Source: JAHBNG01 sp039028975 (lineage in GTDB: Bacteria > Chloroflexota > Anaerolineae > Caldilineales > Caldilineaceae). Taken from it: 36,849 bases of DNA. The notes under the pieces were generated by a model. It ran no database searches. It was not told where the DNA came from and saw only the letters and a list, made by a program, of their open reading frames with translations. Shown here piece by piece: positions 15,894 through 23,168 of this stretch. Made by a program: the position numbers and the translations under genes. Each line of letters opens with the position of its first letter. Within the stretch, counting starts at the first letter, position 1. Where the stretch lies: NCBI GenBank assembly GCA_039028975.1, contig JBCCHB010000160.1:1-36849 (forward strand), given 5' to 3'.

Positions 15894-17051
15894 ATGAAGA
15901 CCAATTCTACTTACAATCGCTCTTTAGCAATTCCCTTGGTATTGCTGCTTTTTCTGCTGGGCGCTTGCCAGCCCGTACCTGCGGCACCGGCGCAAGCAGA
16001 TCCAGATGCGCCGCTGACCGTTGTCGCCACCTACAGCATTCTCGGCGATCTAGTAGCAAATGTGGGCGGTGATCATGTCAACCTCATCACGCTGGTTGGC
16101 CCTGATGGCGATGCCCACACCTTTGAACCGACACCGGCGGATGGGGTGGCGCTCACCCAAGCGTCGCTGATCTTTGAAAATGGTCTCGAATTTGAGACTT
16201 GGCTCGACGATCTCTATACAGCCGCAGGAGCTGGCGCAGAACGAGTGGTCGTGACCGATGGGATCGAGCTCCGTGCAATGGAAGATGAGCACGGTGACGA
16301 ACACGGTGATGAACATGGCGATGAGCATGAAGAGCACTCGGATGAAGAGCACTCCGATGAAGAGCATTCCGATGAAGAGCATTCCGATGAAGAGCATTCC
16401 GATGAAGAGCACTCCGATGAAGAGCATTCCGATGAAGAGCACTCCGATGAAGAGCACTCCGATGAAGAGCACGCCGATGACGAACATGCCGATGAACACG
16501 GTCACCACCACGGCGAATTTGATCCCCACGTCTGGCACGATGTTGCTAATGGCATGTTGATGGTTGAAGCAATCCGTGATGCGCTCAGTGCTGCGGATCC
16601 AGACAATGCAGATGCTTATGCCGCCAACGCCGACGCTTACTTGGCAGAGTTGGCCGAACTCGATGGTTGGGTGACCGAGCAGATCGAGAGTATCCCAGCA
16701 GAGCGGCGCAAACTGGTCACCGCCCACGACACCTTTGGCTATTTTGCGGCACGCTACGGTTTAGAGGTTGTTGGCACTGCTATCGCATCATTTTCAACCG
16801 AAGCCGCCGACCCCTCGGCAGGGGAATTGGCCGAGCTGATCGAAACGATTCAAGCCGAAGGGGTGCCCGCGCTCTTTGCCGAGAATATAAGCAACCCCGA
16901 TCTCATCGAGCGTATTGCCCAAGAGGCAGGGGCGACCATTGGCGCGCCACTCTATACCGATGCCCTGGGCGCAGCGGACACAGATGGTGGGACCTATATG
17001 GACATGGTTCGTTATAATGTAACGGCTATTGTCACAGCACTGAGTGAATAA
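15894..17051 (+). CDS. znuA: Zinc-type ABC transporter binding lipoprotein with expanded His/Asp/Glu loop
   Basis: A 385-residue cluster A-I metal-binding protein (ZnuA/AdcA/TroA family). It has a lipoprotein signal ending in LLGAC, the N-lobe VVATYSILGDLVANVGGD with GDAHTFEPTPAD, the metal ligand region FDPHVWHD, the HDTFGYFA block and the C-lobe glutamate region AENISNPDL. Between the first two ligand regions is a very long acidic His loop: three HGDE units, nine HSDEE units and an HGHHHG end. Such loops are typical of zinc proteins of the family and absent from manganese ones. The start at 15894 has AAAGGA upstream. It heads a cluster with znuC and znuB, though GC-rich hairpins separate it from znuC. 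Confidence 0.9.
   Translation: MKTNSTYNRSLAIPLVLLLFLLGACQPVPAAPAQADPDAPLTVVATYSILGDLVANVGGDHVNLITLVGPDGDAHTFEPTPADGVALTQASLIFENGLEFETWLDDLYTAAGAGAERVVVTDGIELRAMEDEHGDEHGDEHGDEHEEHSDEEHSDEEHSDEEHSDEEHSDEEHSDEEHSDEEHSDEEHSDEEHADDEHADEHGHHHGEFDPHVWHDVANGMLMVEAIRDALSAADPDNADAYAANADAYLAELAELDGWVTEQIESIPAERRKLVTAHDTFGYFAARYGLEVVGTAIASFSTEAADPSAGELAELIETIQAEGVPALFAENISNPDLIERIAQEAGATIGAPLYTDALGAADTDGGTYMDMVRYNVTAIVTALSE
16335..16469 (+). repeat. Nine tandem 15-bp repeats in znuA (HSDEE units)
   Basis: The unit CAYTCSGATGAAGAG is repeated nine times with variation only at wobble positions (CAC/CAT and TCC/TCG). It encodes HSDEE in the metal-binding loop. The near-identity at DNA level implies recent expansion by slippage or recombination, with copy number likely to vary between strains. 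Confidence 0.95.
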
Positions 17052-17149
17052 CAAGGGTGATACTCAGCTAAACTCAACCAACGAGCCGGGAGCACTAAGT
17101 ACCCGAGCAAAAGTAAACAGATACTGGGTATGTTCACCCCCATCCCCAA

Positions 17150-17210
17150 CCCTTCCCCCACATGTGGGGGAAGGGGGCAATCGTTCCCCTCTCCCAAGCT
17201 GGGAGAGGGG
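17150..17210. repeat. Two GC-rich palindromes between znuA and znuC
   Basis: A perfect 26-bp palindrome (17150-17175, C-rich then G-rich around CACATGTG) is followed by a hairpin with 11-bp arms CCCCTCTCCCA and TGGGAGAGGGG (17186-17210, 3-nt loop). A further GGGGAGGG follows. This style matches the repeat inside cobN. In the mRNA they would form strong stem-loops after znuA and could stabilise its message or reduce read-through into znuC. Confidence 0.8.
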
Positions 17211-17238
17211 CTAGGGGAGGGCTGAAATACAAAAACAT

Positions 17239-18000
17239 ATGTTTCACCTTACCTATACAAATGGCGCTGATGGTGTTCCGCTGAGTGACGCTCCTGCGGT
17301 CAGTGCCCTCAACATCAACGGTAGCTATCCGCGCCATGAGGTGCCCGCGCTGAGCAATCTTTCCATGACCGTACCCCTAGGTGCGCGCATTGCCCTGGTG
17401 GGAGCCAACGGCGCGGGCAAATCCACATTACTCAAGTTGATCGCTGGCCTGTTATCCCTGGAGCACGGCACGCTCAACCTCTTTGGCCACCCGGCAGCAG
17501 CCATGCGTCAGCGGGTGGCCTATCTTGCCCAACGCAGCGAACTCGATTGGCGCTTCCCCATGACGGTCGCACGGTTGGTAGGCACTGGACGATACAGTCG
17601 TCGTGGCTGGCTGCGTAGCTTAGGATCGGCTGACCATCAGGTTGTAGACGCAGTCATGGCCCAATTGCAGATCGACCACCTGGCCCATCGCCAAATCGGT
17701 CAACTCTCTGGCGGCCAACAGCAGCGCGTCTTGTTGGCCCGTGCCCTGGCCCAAGAAGCCGACCTGCTCTTGCTCGACGAACCGCTCAACGCCGTCGATG
17801 CCGAAACGCGGGCTATCGTCGGAAACGTGCTTGATGACCTCAAAGGGCAACAGAAGACCGTCCTCATCGCTACCCACGACCTGGGTCGTCTGGAACATGA
17901 CTTCGATGGTGCGCTCTACCTGAGCGAAGGCCGCGAAATTGCCCCACCCCCAGGCAGTTTCGTTGGTATGCTGGTGAATAGTGAGCGGGGAAGTGGATGA
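17239..18000 (+). CDS. znuC: Zinc-type ABC transporter ATPase
   Basis: A 253-residue ABC ATPase of the ZnuC/MntB group. Walker A is GANGAGKST (about residues 54-62), the Q-loop region VAYLAQRSELDWRFPMTV is group-typical, the signature is LSGGQQQR, Walker B LLLLDEPLNAVD and the switch His lies in IATHDL. The start is uncertain: ATG 17239 has no clear ribosome site and the first ~30 residues look like an extension with no obvious function. It acts with the znuB permease at 18826 and the znuA lipoprotein; a methyltransferase gene is wedged between znuC and znuB. Confidence 0.88.
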   Translation: MFHLTYTNGADGVPLSDAPAVSALNINGSYPRHEVPALSNLSMTVPLGARIALVGANGAGKSTLLKLIAGLLSLEHGTLNLFGHPAAAMRQRVAYLAQRSELDWRFPMTVARLVGTGRYSRRGWLRSLGSADHQVVDAVMAQLQIDHLAHRQIGQLSGGQQQRVLLARALAQEADLLLLDEPLNAVDAETRAIVGNVLDDLKGQQKTVLIATHDLGRLEHDFDGALYLSEGREIAPPPGSFVGMLVNSERGSG

Positions 18001-18033
18001 GTGGAGGGCGACAATCCAACGCTTTATAAATGG

Positions 18034-18108
18034 CCAGAAAAGTTCTGTCCTCCCTCTACGGAATTTTTCAGAGTAGGTTGGATAAGGGTCGGGACAAGAC
18101 TTTTCTGG
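18034..18108. repeat. Inverted repeat between znuC and the methyltransferase gene
   Basis: CCAGAAAAGTTCTGTCC (18034-18050) is inverted with 15 of 17 matches at 18092-18108, around a 41-nt centre. It could be a small mobile-element relic or a leader hairpin of the methyltransferase gene. No flanking direct repeat is seen. Confidence 0.55.
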
Positions 18109-18138
18109 CGCAGTATAACGCCTTCAGTGGAGGAATCG

Positions 18139-18729
18139 ATGTGGGATGAACGATTCAGTGCAGATGAATATGCATATGGCAGGGAGCCAAACGAGTTTCT
18201 TGTCCAGAATCATGAAGCCATTCCCAAGGGAAAGGTGCTAAGCCTTGCAGAGGGCGAAGGCCGCAACGCAGTGTTTCTGGCAAAGCAAGGGTATTCGGTT
18301 ACTGCCGTTGATGGCTCAAAGGCTGGCTTGGAAAAGGCCAGAAAGTTAGCGATGGAAAATGATGTTGAGCTTGAACTCATTCATGCCGACCTCACTAAAT
18401 TTGATTTCGGCGTTGCTCATTGGGATGGCATCGTCTCAATTTTTTTTCCGTTGCCTTCTGCTCAAAGATCGAAGCTGCATGAAAAAGTAGTTGCTGGTCT
18501 AAAGCAAAACGGCGTCTTTTTGGTCGAAGCCTACCGACCAGAACAGGTCGAATACGGAACCGGCGGCGGGAAATCGCCCGATAGGATGACCACCAAGGAA
18601 TCGTTAAGTCAGGAGCTCAGTGCGCTGAACTTTACGCACCTTATGGAATTGGAGCGCAACGTCGTCGAGGGCTTGTATCATACTGGTCTGGCGGCAGTCG
18701 TCCAGGCTATTGCAAGGAAAGAAGCGTAG
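18139..18729 (+). CDS. TehB-like class I SAM-dependent methyltransferase
   Basis: A 196-residue Rossmann-fold methyltransferase. SAM motif I reads VLSLAEGEGRNAVFLA (about residues 34-49), the acidic ribose-binding Asp follows in YSVTAVDGS, and post-motifs WDGIVSIFFPLP and GVFLVEAYRPEQ resemble the TehB/thiopurine-type group. The ATG at 18139 starts WDERFSADEYAYGREPNEFL, the usual beginning of this family (GGAGGAATCG precedes it); earlier in-frame codons back to 18001 are not conserved-looking. It interrupts the expected znuC-znuB order. The substrate is unknown; a small metabolite or metalloid is usual for the family, and a role with the metal ligand is only a suggestion. Confidence 0.8.
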   Translation: MWDERFSADEYAYGREPNEFLVQNHEAIPKGKVLSLAEGEGRNAVFLAKQGYSVTAVDGSKAGLEKARKLAMENDVELELIHADLTKFDFGVAHWDGIVSIFFPLPSAQRSKLHEKVVAGLKQNGVFLVEAYRPEQVEYGTGGGKSPDRMTTKESLSQELSALNFTHLMELERNVVEGLYHTGLAAVVQAIARKEA

Positions 18730-18825
18730 CCATTCCTGGCTGAAAAGTCATGAGATTTAATGTGTTTCCATGCACAAAAATACCAATAAAAACTATCATC
18801 TAAATGACACAATGGCCAATACTCA

Positions 18826-19632
18826 ATGATCAACTGGCTGCTTGAACCTTTTCAATATACCTTTATGCAATTCGGCCTGCTGGCAGCAACGCTTGTGGGC
18901 TTCACCTGTGCCGTGATTGGCGTCTATGTGGTTTTGCGGCGCATGGCCTTTATTGGCGATGCATTGGCGCATACCGTATTGCCGGGGTTGGTCATTGCCT
19001 ATCTCAACAGTTGGAATCTGGTAGGCGGGGCCACAGTGGCGGGGCTAGCAACGGCGCTACTCATCGGCTGGCTGGCCCAACGGCAGGAAATCCGCGAGGA
19101 CACGGCCATTGGCATCGTTTTCACCGGCATGTTTGCCCTGGGCATTCTCCTTATGAGTACGGTGCGTTCCTTTCGCGACTTTACCCACATTCTTTTCGGC
19201 AACATTCTGGGCGTGACAACCCAGGATCTTGCCTTTATTGGTGGCGTGGCGGTGGTTGTTCTATTGATTCTAGCGCTCTTTCACAAAGAGTTGGAGTTGG
19301 CCTCGGTCGATCCTGGCTACGCTACCGCCATCGGTCTACCCGTCAATGGACTGCGTTACCTGCTGCTGGCGCTCCTTGCCCTCACTGTCGTCAGCGCAAT
19401 TCAGGCTGTCGGTGTTGTACTCACCAGCGCACTTCTGGTCACCCCGGCGGCGACTGCGTCCCTGCTCACCCACCGACTCACCCCCATGATGGCGGTGGCC
19501 ACGCTCTTTGCAATTGGCTCCAGCGGGGCCGGTCTCTACGCCTCCTACTATGCCAGCGTCTCTTCTGGGGCCGCGATTGTTTTGGTCTGTACACTGGTGT
19601 TTATAGTGGTCTGGTTGGTGCGCCGATGGTAA
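18826..19632 (+). CDS. znuB: Zinc-type ABC transporter permease
   Basis: A 268-residue ABC-3 family permease with about eight hydrophobic helices. Family blocks are GVYVVLRRMAFIGDALAHTVLPG (about 30-52), DTAIGIVFTGMFALGILL (about 91-108) and VGVVLTSALLVTPAATASLL (about 195-214). It pairs with znuC and receives metal from znuA. Its start has no strong ribosome site, and the 96-bp gap before it has no clear promoter. Its stop codon overlaps the ATG of the downstream GTPase gene (ATGGTAA), so the two are translationally coupled. Confidence 0.9.
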   Translation: MINWLLEPFQYTFMQFGLLAATLVGFTCAVIGVYVVLRRMAFIGDALAHTVLPGLVIAYLNSWNLVGGATVAGLATALLIGWLAQRQEIREDTAIGIVFTGMFALGILLMSTVRSFRDFTHILFGNILGVTTQDLAFIGGVAVVVLLILALFHKELELASVDPGYATAIGLPVNGLRYLLLALLALTVVSAIQAVGVVLTSALLVTPAATASLLTHRLTPMMAVATLFAIGSSGAGLYASYYASVSSGAAIVLVCTLVFIVVWLVRRW

Positions 19633-20834
19633 GGTCTTCTCGCTCAATTCCTGTCGTTATCCTTAATGGGTTCCTTGGGTCTGGTAAAACCACGCTCTTC
19701 CGAAAGCTGCTTTCTCAGTCAATGAAGAAGGGCATACCTGTTTGTGCTATCGTCAATGACATGAGTGAACTGGATGTGGATGGTGAATTAATTGGCAACA
19801 CCAGTATCGTTGAAGAAAATGACAGCATCTTAGAATCGATTCACTCCTGTGTGCTTAGCAGTAAAAAAGGGGTCGAAAAACTCGATCAGGCGCTCAAAAG
19901 ACTGTTATCAAATCATAATCCGGAACTGGTCATCATTGAAACTTCCGGAAGCTGCCATCCCATGCCACTTGTTGAATATTTTAAGGGGCAGACAAAGACA
20001 AAGCTAATCGGAGTATTTGCTTTTGTTGACAGTTTAATGCTGGCTCACGACTACAATTATGGCGAGTCCCTTATCCCCAGCATGCAACAAAACATGACAC
20101 AAGGCAAACGAGATACTGTGAACTTACTAGTAGAACAAATCATGTTCGGTAGTCACGTAATTCTTACCAAAGCCGATCGCATAGAAGAAAGTAAACTGCC
20201 AGGAATTGCTTCGATTATCCAATCAATTAACCCGTATACTGCAGTATATTCGGTGCTTTTTGGTAACTTCGCCATTGAATCTTTATTTGAACTTCAGGAG
20301 TATGATTATTTTAAGGTGGCTCAGTTAGTTAAGGAACTGAAGCCTGTTTTAGAGTCTGAAGAGCAAGGCGATAGACCTTATAATTTAGCCACTAGAGTTA
20401 TCAAAGATGACCGCCCATTTCATCCGCAACGCCTTTGGGGCATTTGTCATCAATACCTTGATAAGAAAATTTATCGCAGCAAAGGATTCTTCTGGCTCGC
20501 TAGCCGGGACAAACATTCACTACTATGGAATCAAGCAGCCGGTGGCATTAATCTAGAATTAATCGGGACGTGGCGATCAGGGATCGTTGAAGACGAGAAC
20601 CACGGTATTTCAGAAATGGAGATAAAGCTGCTAAAAGAACGGCTCGCCAAAGAAACAGGGCGTTTTGGTGATCGTCATTGTGACCTGACTGTAATTGGAG
20701 ATAAAACACAAGTGGATCGATTTACTGATGCGCTAAAATCTTGCTTTCTAACTGATGAGGAAATAGAACTTTGGCATGATGGTCATGAATTTGATGACCC
20801 ATGGCCTAAAAATATAGTTAGAATGGTGAATTAA
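19626..20834 (+). CDS. COG0523 (CobW-family) GTPase, putative zinc metallochaperone, with degenerate CxCC motif
   Basis: A 402-residue G3E-family GTPase. Walker A GFLGSGKTT is at residues 15-23, AIVNDMSELDVDGELI follows, the Walker B region is IIETSGSCHPMPL, and the guanine-specificity motif is TKAD in VILTKADRI. The C-terminal half has the CobW_C-like end (FFWLASRD, and GDRHCDLTVIGDKTQVDRF with DGHEFDDPWP). The family metal site CxCC, normally followed by T or S, is here H73-S74-C75-V76 (SIHSCVLSS), so only one of three cysteines remains plus a histidine. COG0523 proteins deliver zinc or cobalt to client enzymes and are often zinc-repressed. ATG 19626 overlaps the znuB stop. The gene is clearly AT-richer than its neighbours, suggesting separate origin. 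Confidence 0.85.
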   Translation: MVRSSRSIPVVILNGFLGSGKTTLFRKLLSQSMKKGIPVCAIVNDMSELDVDGELIGNTSIVEENDSILESIHSCVLSSKKGVEKLDQALKRLLSNHNPELVIIETSGSCHPMPLVEYFKGQTKTKLIGVFAFVDSLMLAHDYNYGESLIPSMQQNMTQGKRDTVNLLVEQIMFGSHVILTKADRIEESKLPGIASIIQSINPYTAVYSVLFGNFAIESLFELQEYDYFKVAQLVKELKPVLESEEQGDRPYNLATRVIKDDRPFHPQRLWGICHQYLDKKIYRSKGFFWLASRDKHSLLWNQAAGGINLELIGTWRSGIVEDENHGISEMEIKLLKERLAKETGRFGDRHCDLTVIGDKTQVDRFTDALKSCFLTDEEIELWHDGHEFDDPWPKNIVRMVN

Positions 20835-22043
20835 ATGTTGGATTGGTTAATTCTCGGCGGGGGAATTCATGGCACCCATATCGCGCATGTGCTGACCACA
20901 ACGGGAACGGTTGCACCCAACCAGATACGTGTGCTCGATCCAGCCGGAGAACCGCTGGCGCGTTGGAACCACTTGACGCGCAATACAGGAATGGAGTTTA
21001 TGCGCTCCCCCTCGGTTCATCACTTGGGCGTAAAAGCGGATGAGCTCAATAAGTTCTCTCGCACACCTAACGGCATAGGCTACAGAGAATTTCGCTACCC
21101 GTATGGACGTCCAGCCTACGATCTCTTTCAGGCACATAACCGTCATCTGGTCGAGCAGCATCGGTTAGATCAGCTATGGCTACAAGGCAAGGCGTTGCGC
21201 CTATCTAAGCGACGGCACAGTTGGGATGTGCATACAGATCGAGGAAAGCTCAGCGCACGCCGTATCCTACTTGCTTTGGGACGCACGAACATGGCATGGC
21301 CAGCGTGGAGTAGCGAACTGCGTATGGCAGCGCACAGAGTATCGGTTCATCATCTGTTCGAGGAATCATTTGAGATGGCAGCGGTTCCACCTTGGCGTCA
21401 TCTTGTCGTCATTGGGGGTGGCATATCCGCGGCACAAGTGGCCTGTTCTCTGGGTGAGCGGGCCAAAAAGGATAGATTCAATGGCCGTGTCACTCTGTTA
21501 ACGCGCCACCCCTTGCGCAAATCCCACTTCGATAGCAACCCTTGTTGGAATGGCCCCAAGTGTCTGACAAAGTTTCACCATACGGCTGATTATACGCAGC
21601 GTCGTGCCCAAATCACCGAGGGGCGCTACCGTGGCACAGTGTCGCATGATGTTATACGTGTGGTGGAGCGCCACTGTGAGGAAGAGACGCTTCACCTGCG
21701 TCAGGATCAGGTAATTGCCGCACATCTCCCTCCATCGCAGCCGGGGGCATCGCTAGAGATCTGTCTACAACTTGCCAGTGGTGCCACAATCACCACGGAT
21801 CGCGTCATTCTGGCGACTGGCTTTGAGCAAAGACGCCCAGGCGGCGACCTGATTGACAAAGCCATTGCCGCCCATGGATTGCGTTGCGCCCTCTGTGGCT
21901 ATCCTATTGTGGATCCACAACTTCAGTGGCACGAGGGGCTGCACGTCACTGGGCCACTGGCAGAGCTGGAACTTGGCACAACAGCCCCCAACATCCGCGG
22001 AGCACGAATGGCTGTCGATCGATTACAGGCAGCAGTGCTGTAA
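20835..22043 (+). CDS. FAD/NAD(P)-binding flavoprotein, N-monooxygenase-like
   Basis: A 402-residue protein starting on the base after the COG0523 stop, so translationally coupled to it. Motifs are the FAD site LILGGGIHGTHIAHVL (residues 5-20), a second dinucleotide site VVIGGGISAAQVACSLGERA (about 193-212) and the ATGF closing motif in VILATGFEQRRPGGD (about 330), an arrangement seen in ornithine/lysine N-hydroxylases and related flavoproteins. Cys and His clusters near 240-256 (NPCWNGPKCLTKFHH) and CALCGYPIVDP near the end could bind metal. It is the second flavoenzyme in this metal island. Zinc is not redox-active, so modification of an organic ligand is more plausible than metal reduction if zinc is the cargo; this is inference. 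Confidence 0.7.
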   Translation: MLDWLILGGGIHGTHIAHVLTTTGTVAPNQIRVLDPAGEPLARWNHLTRNTGMEFMRSPSVHHLGVKADELNKFSRTPNGIGYREFRYPYGRPAYDLFQAHNRHLVEQHRLDQLWLQGKALRLSKRRHSWDVHTDRGKLSARRILLALGRTNMAWPAWSSELRMAAHRVSVHHLFEESFEMAAVPPWRHLVVIGGGISAAQVACSLGERAKKDRFNGRVTLLTRHPLRKSHFDSNPCWNGPKCLTKFHHTADYTQRRAQITEGRYRGTVSHDVIRVVERHCEEETLHLRQDQVIAAHLPPSQPGASLEICLQLASGATITTDRVILATGFEQRRPGGDLIDKAIAAHGLRCALCGYPIVDPQLQWHEGLHVTGPLAELELGTTAPNIRGARMAVDRLQAAVL

Positions 22044-22717
22044 GTCATTGCCATCTTCTTCAGCAACTTCTGCCGAGCACTTTACCTACCCGGCTATCGG
22101 CGGCTGGAATTGTTAGCCAGCAGCGCCGAGAACCTGCGCTGGCAGCATGGAGAGAAAATGACGTCAGTGAAGTCCATACCTAGCTCCTATGAACGGGCCT
22201 TGCAGTGGCTCTCTGGAGGCGGATTGCGTTTCCAACGACAAATACCCCAAAATCAGAACCTCCATCGTATCCGCCGCTTGAATTTGGCGAAGATGGAGTT
22301 AACAGTTCTGTCCTTGTCACATAGTTTGACAATGTTCTCAGTAGATGATCTTCTAACCGTTGATAGAAGCAGCCGAAAAGCAGATCAGTCCGGCTAAATT
22401 TATTGTGTCAGTGAGTTGCTGGTTGCTCTCATTCGACTCTAGCTTCAGCCAAAGATTGGATTTGTTAAGTGGCCGAGCGGCCTCGAATTAGTCAGTAGTA
22501 AAGTGACCCCGCTGAGAATTCCGGCCAAACGGTACTTACCGCAAGTCGACAACGTTCTGGCCTAGACCTGATACGGTCGCATCTGGCTCAGTGGACCTTA
22601 TGGGATTTAGACCTATTTTAGTATCGCAGAAATATTAGCAGATGTCGAAATTGCGGCATGACAAAGGCGGTTACTCTGGTCGGTCTAGCCGCAGATCGAA
22701 GTGATTGCAGGGCCTAC
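22044..22717. other. Gene-poor decayed interval after the zinc-type operon
   Basis: A reading frame in line with the preceding stop stays open to 22397 (GYRRLELLASSAENLRW and onward) but has no recognised family and no ribosome site, so it may be an old C-terminal extension or relic. From 22398 to 22717 no coding or RNA feature is seen; the stretch around 22500-22530 (AAAGTGACCCCGCTGAG) resembles insertion-sequence ends but nothing confirms it. Confidence 0.4.
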
Positions 22718-22726
22718 CCAGGCGGT

Positions 22727-22917
22727 AGGGTTGTTTCAAGTTGCAAGTGTACCTTAGACGCACAACGTATATTGCAAATTCGGCATCAAAATACGTGCTG
22801 CGTAGACAAATTCACTCGCAGACGTCCGCCAAGTGTTGGCTTGAGTGAGAAATCATAGGGAAAAATCCGCAACATTCCGTGACTCTTTTTCCTCAAGTGG
22901 AAACTTGAAACAACCCT
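22727..22917. mobile_element. 191-bp non-autonomous element with terminal inverted repeats and flanking direct repeats
   Basis: The ends AGGGTTGTTTCAAGTT (22727-22742) and AACTTGAAACAACCCT (22902-22917) are a perfect 16-bp inverted repeat. The element is bracketed by a 10-bp direct repeat CCAGGCGGTA at 22718-22727 and 22921-22930, as expected of a target-site duplication (offset by 3 nt on the right and overlapping the left terminus by one base). The interior holds no transposase, so it is either a MITE or a deleted insertion sequence. Removing it with one direct repeat rejoins a coding-like frame across the site. Confidence 0.75.
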
Positions 22918-22937
22918 GATCCAGGCGGTATTTGTGC

Positions 22938-23090
22938 TGTACATTGCAGAAACGTATCAAGTTCATCGACGCCAGCGGGCAGACTCAAGCAAGTCCGGTG
23001 CATGGGAATGTGTTCTTCTACGTGGGAGATGGGGAGGAGCGGTTTTGGGCGGCGTTTGGGGGGATTAGGGTAGTGACGAAGCCATTTTGA
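22938..23090 (+). pseudogene. C-terminal fragment of an unidentified protein
   Basis: One frame ends at TGA 23088-23090 with a protein-like stretch (RIKFIDASGQTQASPVHGN, then VFFYVGDGEERFWAAFGGI and VVTKPF). Upstream, after removing the 191-bp element, another frame reads VIAGPTQAVFVLYIAETYQV into it, implying a frameshift near 22955. No start codon, no family recognised. Probably a gene broken by an insertion and small indels. Confidence 0.4.
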
Positions 23091-23114
23091 ATGTGTTCTT
23101 GACCAAATGAAAAC

Positions 23115-23142
23115 GGGCCGAACAACCTACGTCGTTCAGCCC
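23115..23142 (-). terminator. Rho-independent terminator after the LysM gene (possibly bidirectional)
   Basis: On the minus strand GGGCTGAAC and GTTCGGCCC pair around a 10-nt loop (one G-U pair) and are followed by GTTTTCATTT, 27 bp past the LysM gene stop. On the plus strand the same stem is followed by TTCATTTTTC, so it could also stop plus-strand transcripts. Confidence 0.75.
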
Positions 23143-23168
23143 TTCATTTTTCTATATAATACGTCTAT

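Noticed and set aside
16335..16469. Regularly spaced repeats as a CRISPR array
   Set aside because: Units are contiguous 15-mers without spacers and encode HSDEE inside an intact znuA.
16050..16727. Long minus-strand reading frame opposite znuA
   Set aside because: It is the antisense of the tandem repeat (monotonous hydrophobic pattern), without a ribosome site or family match; znuA is unambiguous on the plus strand.
79..22043. Interpreting the island as a cobalamin biosynthesis locus because of CobN and a CobW-family protein
   Set aside because: No cob/cbi enzyme, CobS/T or cobalamin riboswitch was found, and the COG0523 protein is coupled to znuB; metal acquisition fits better.
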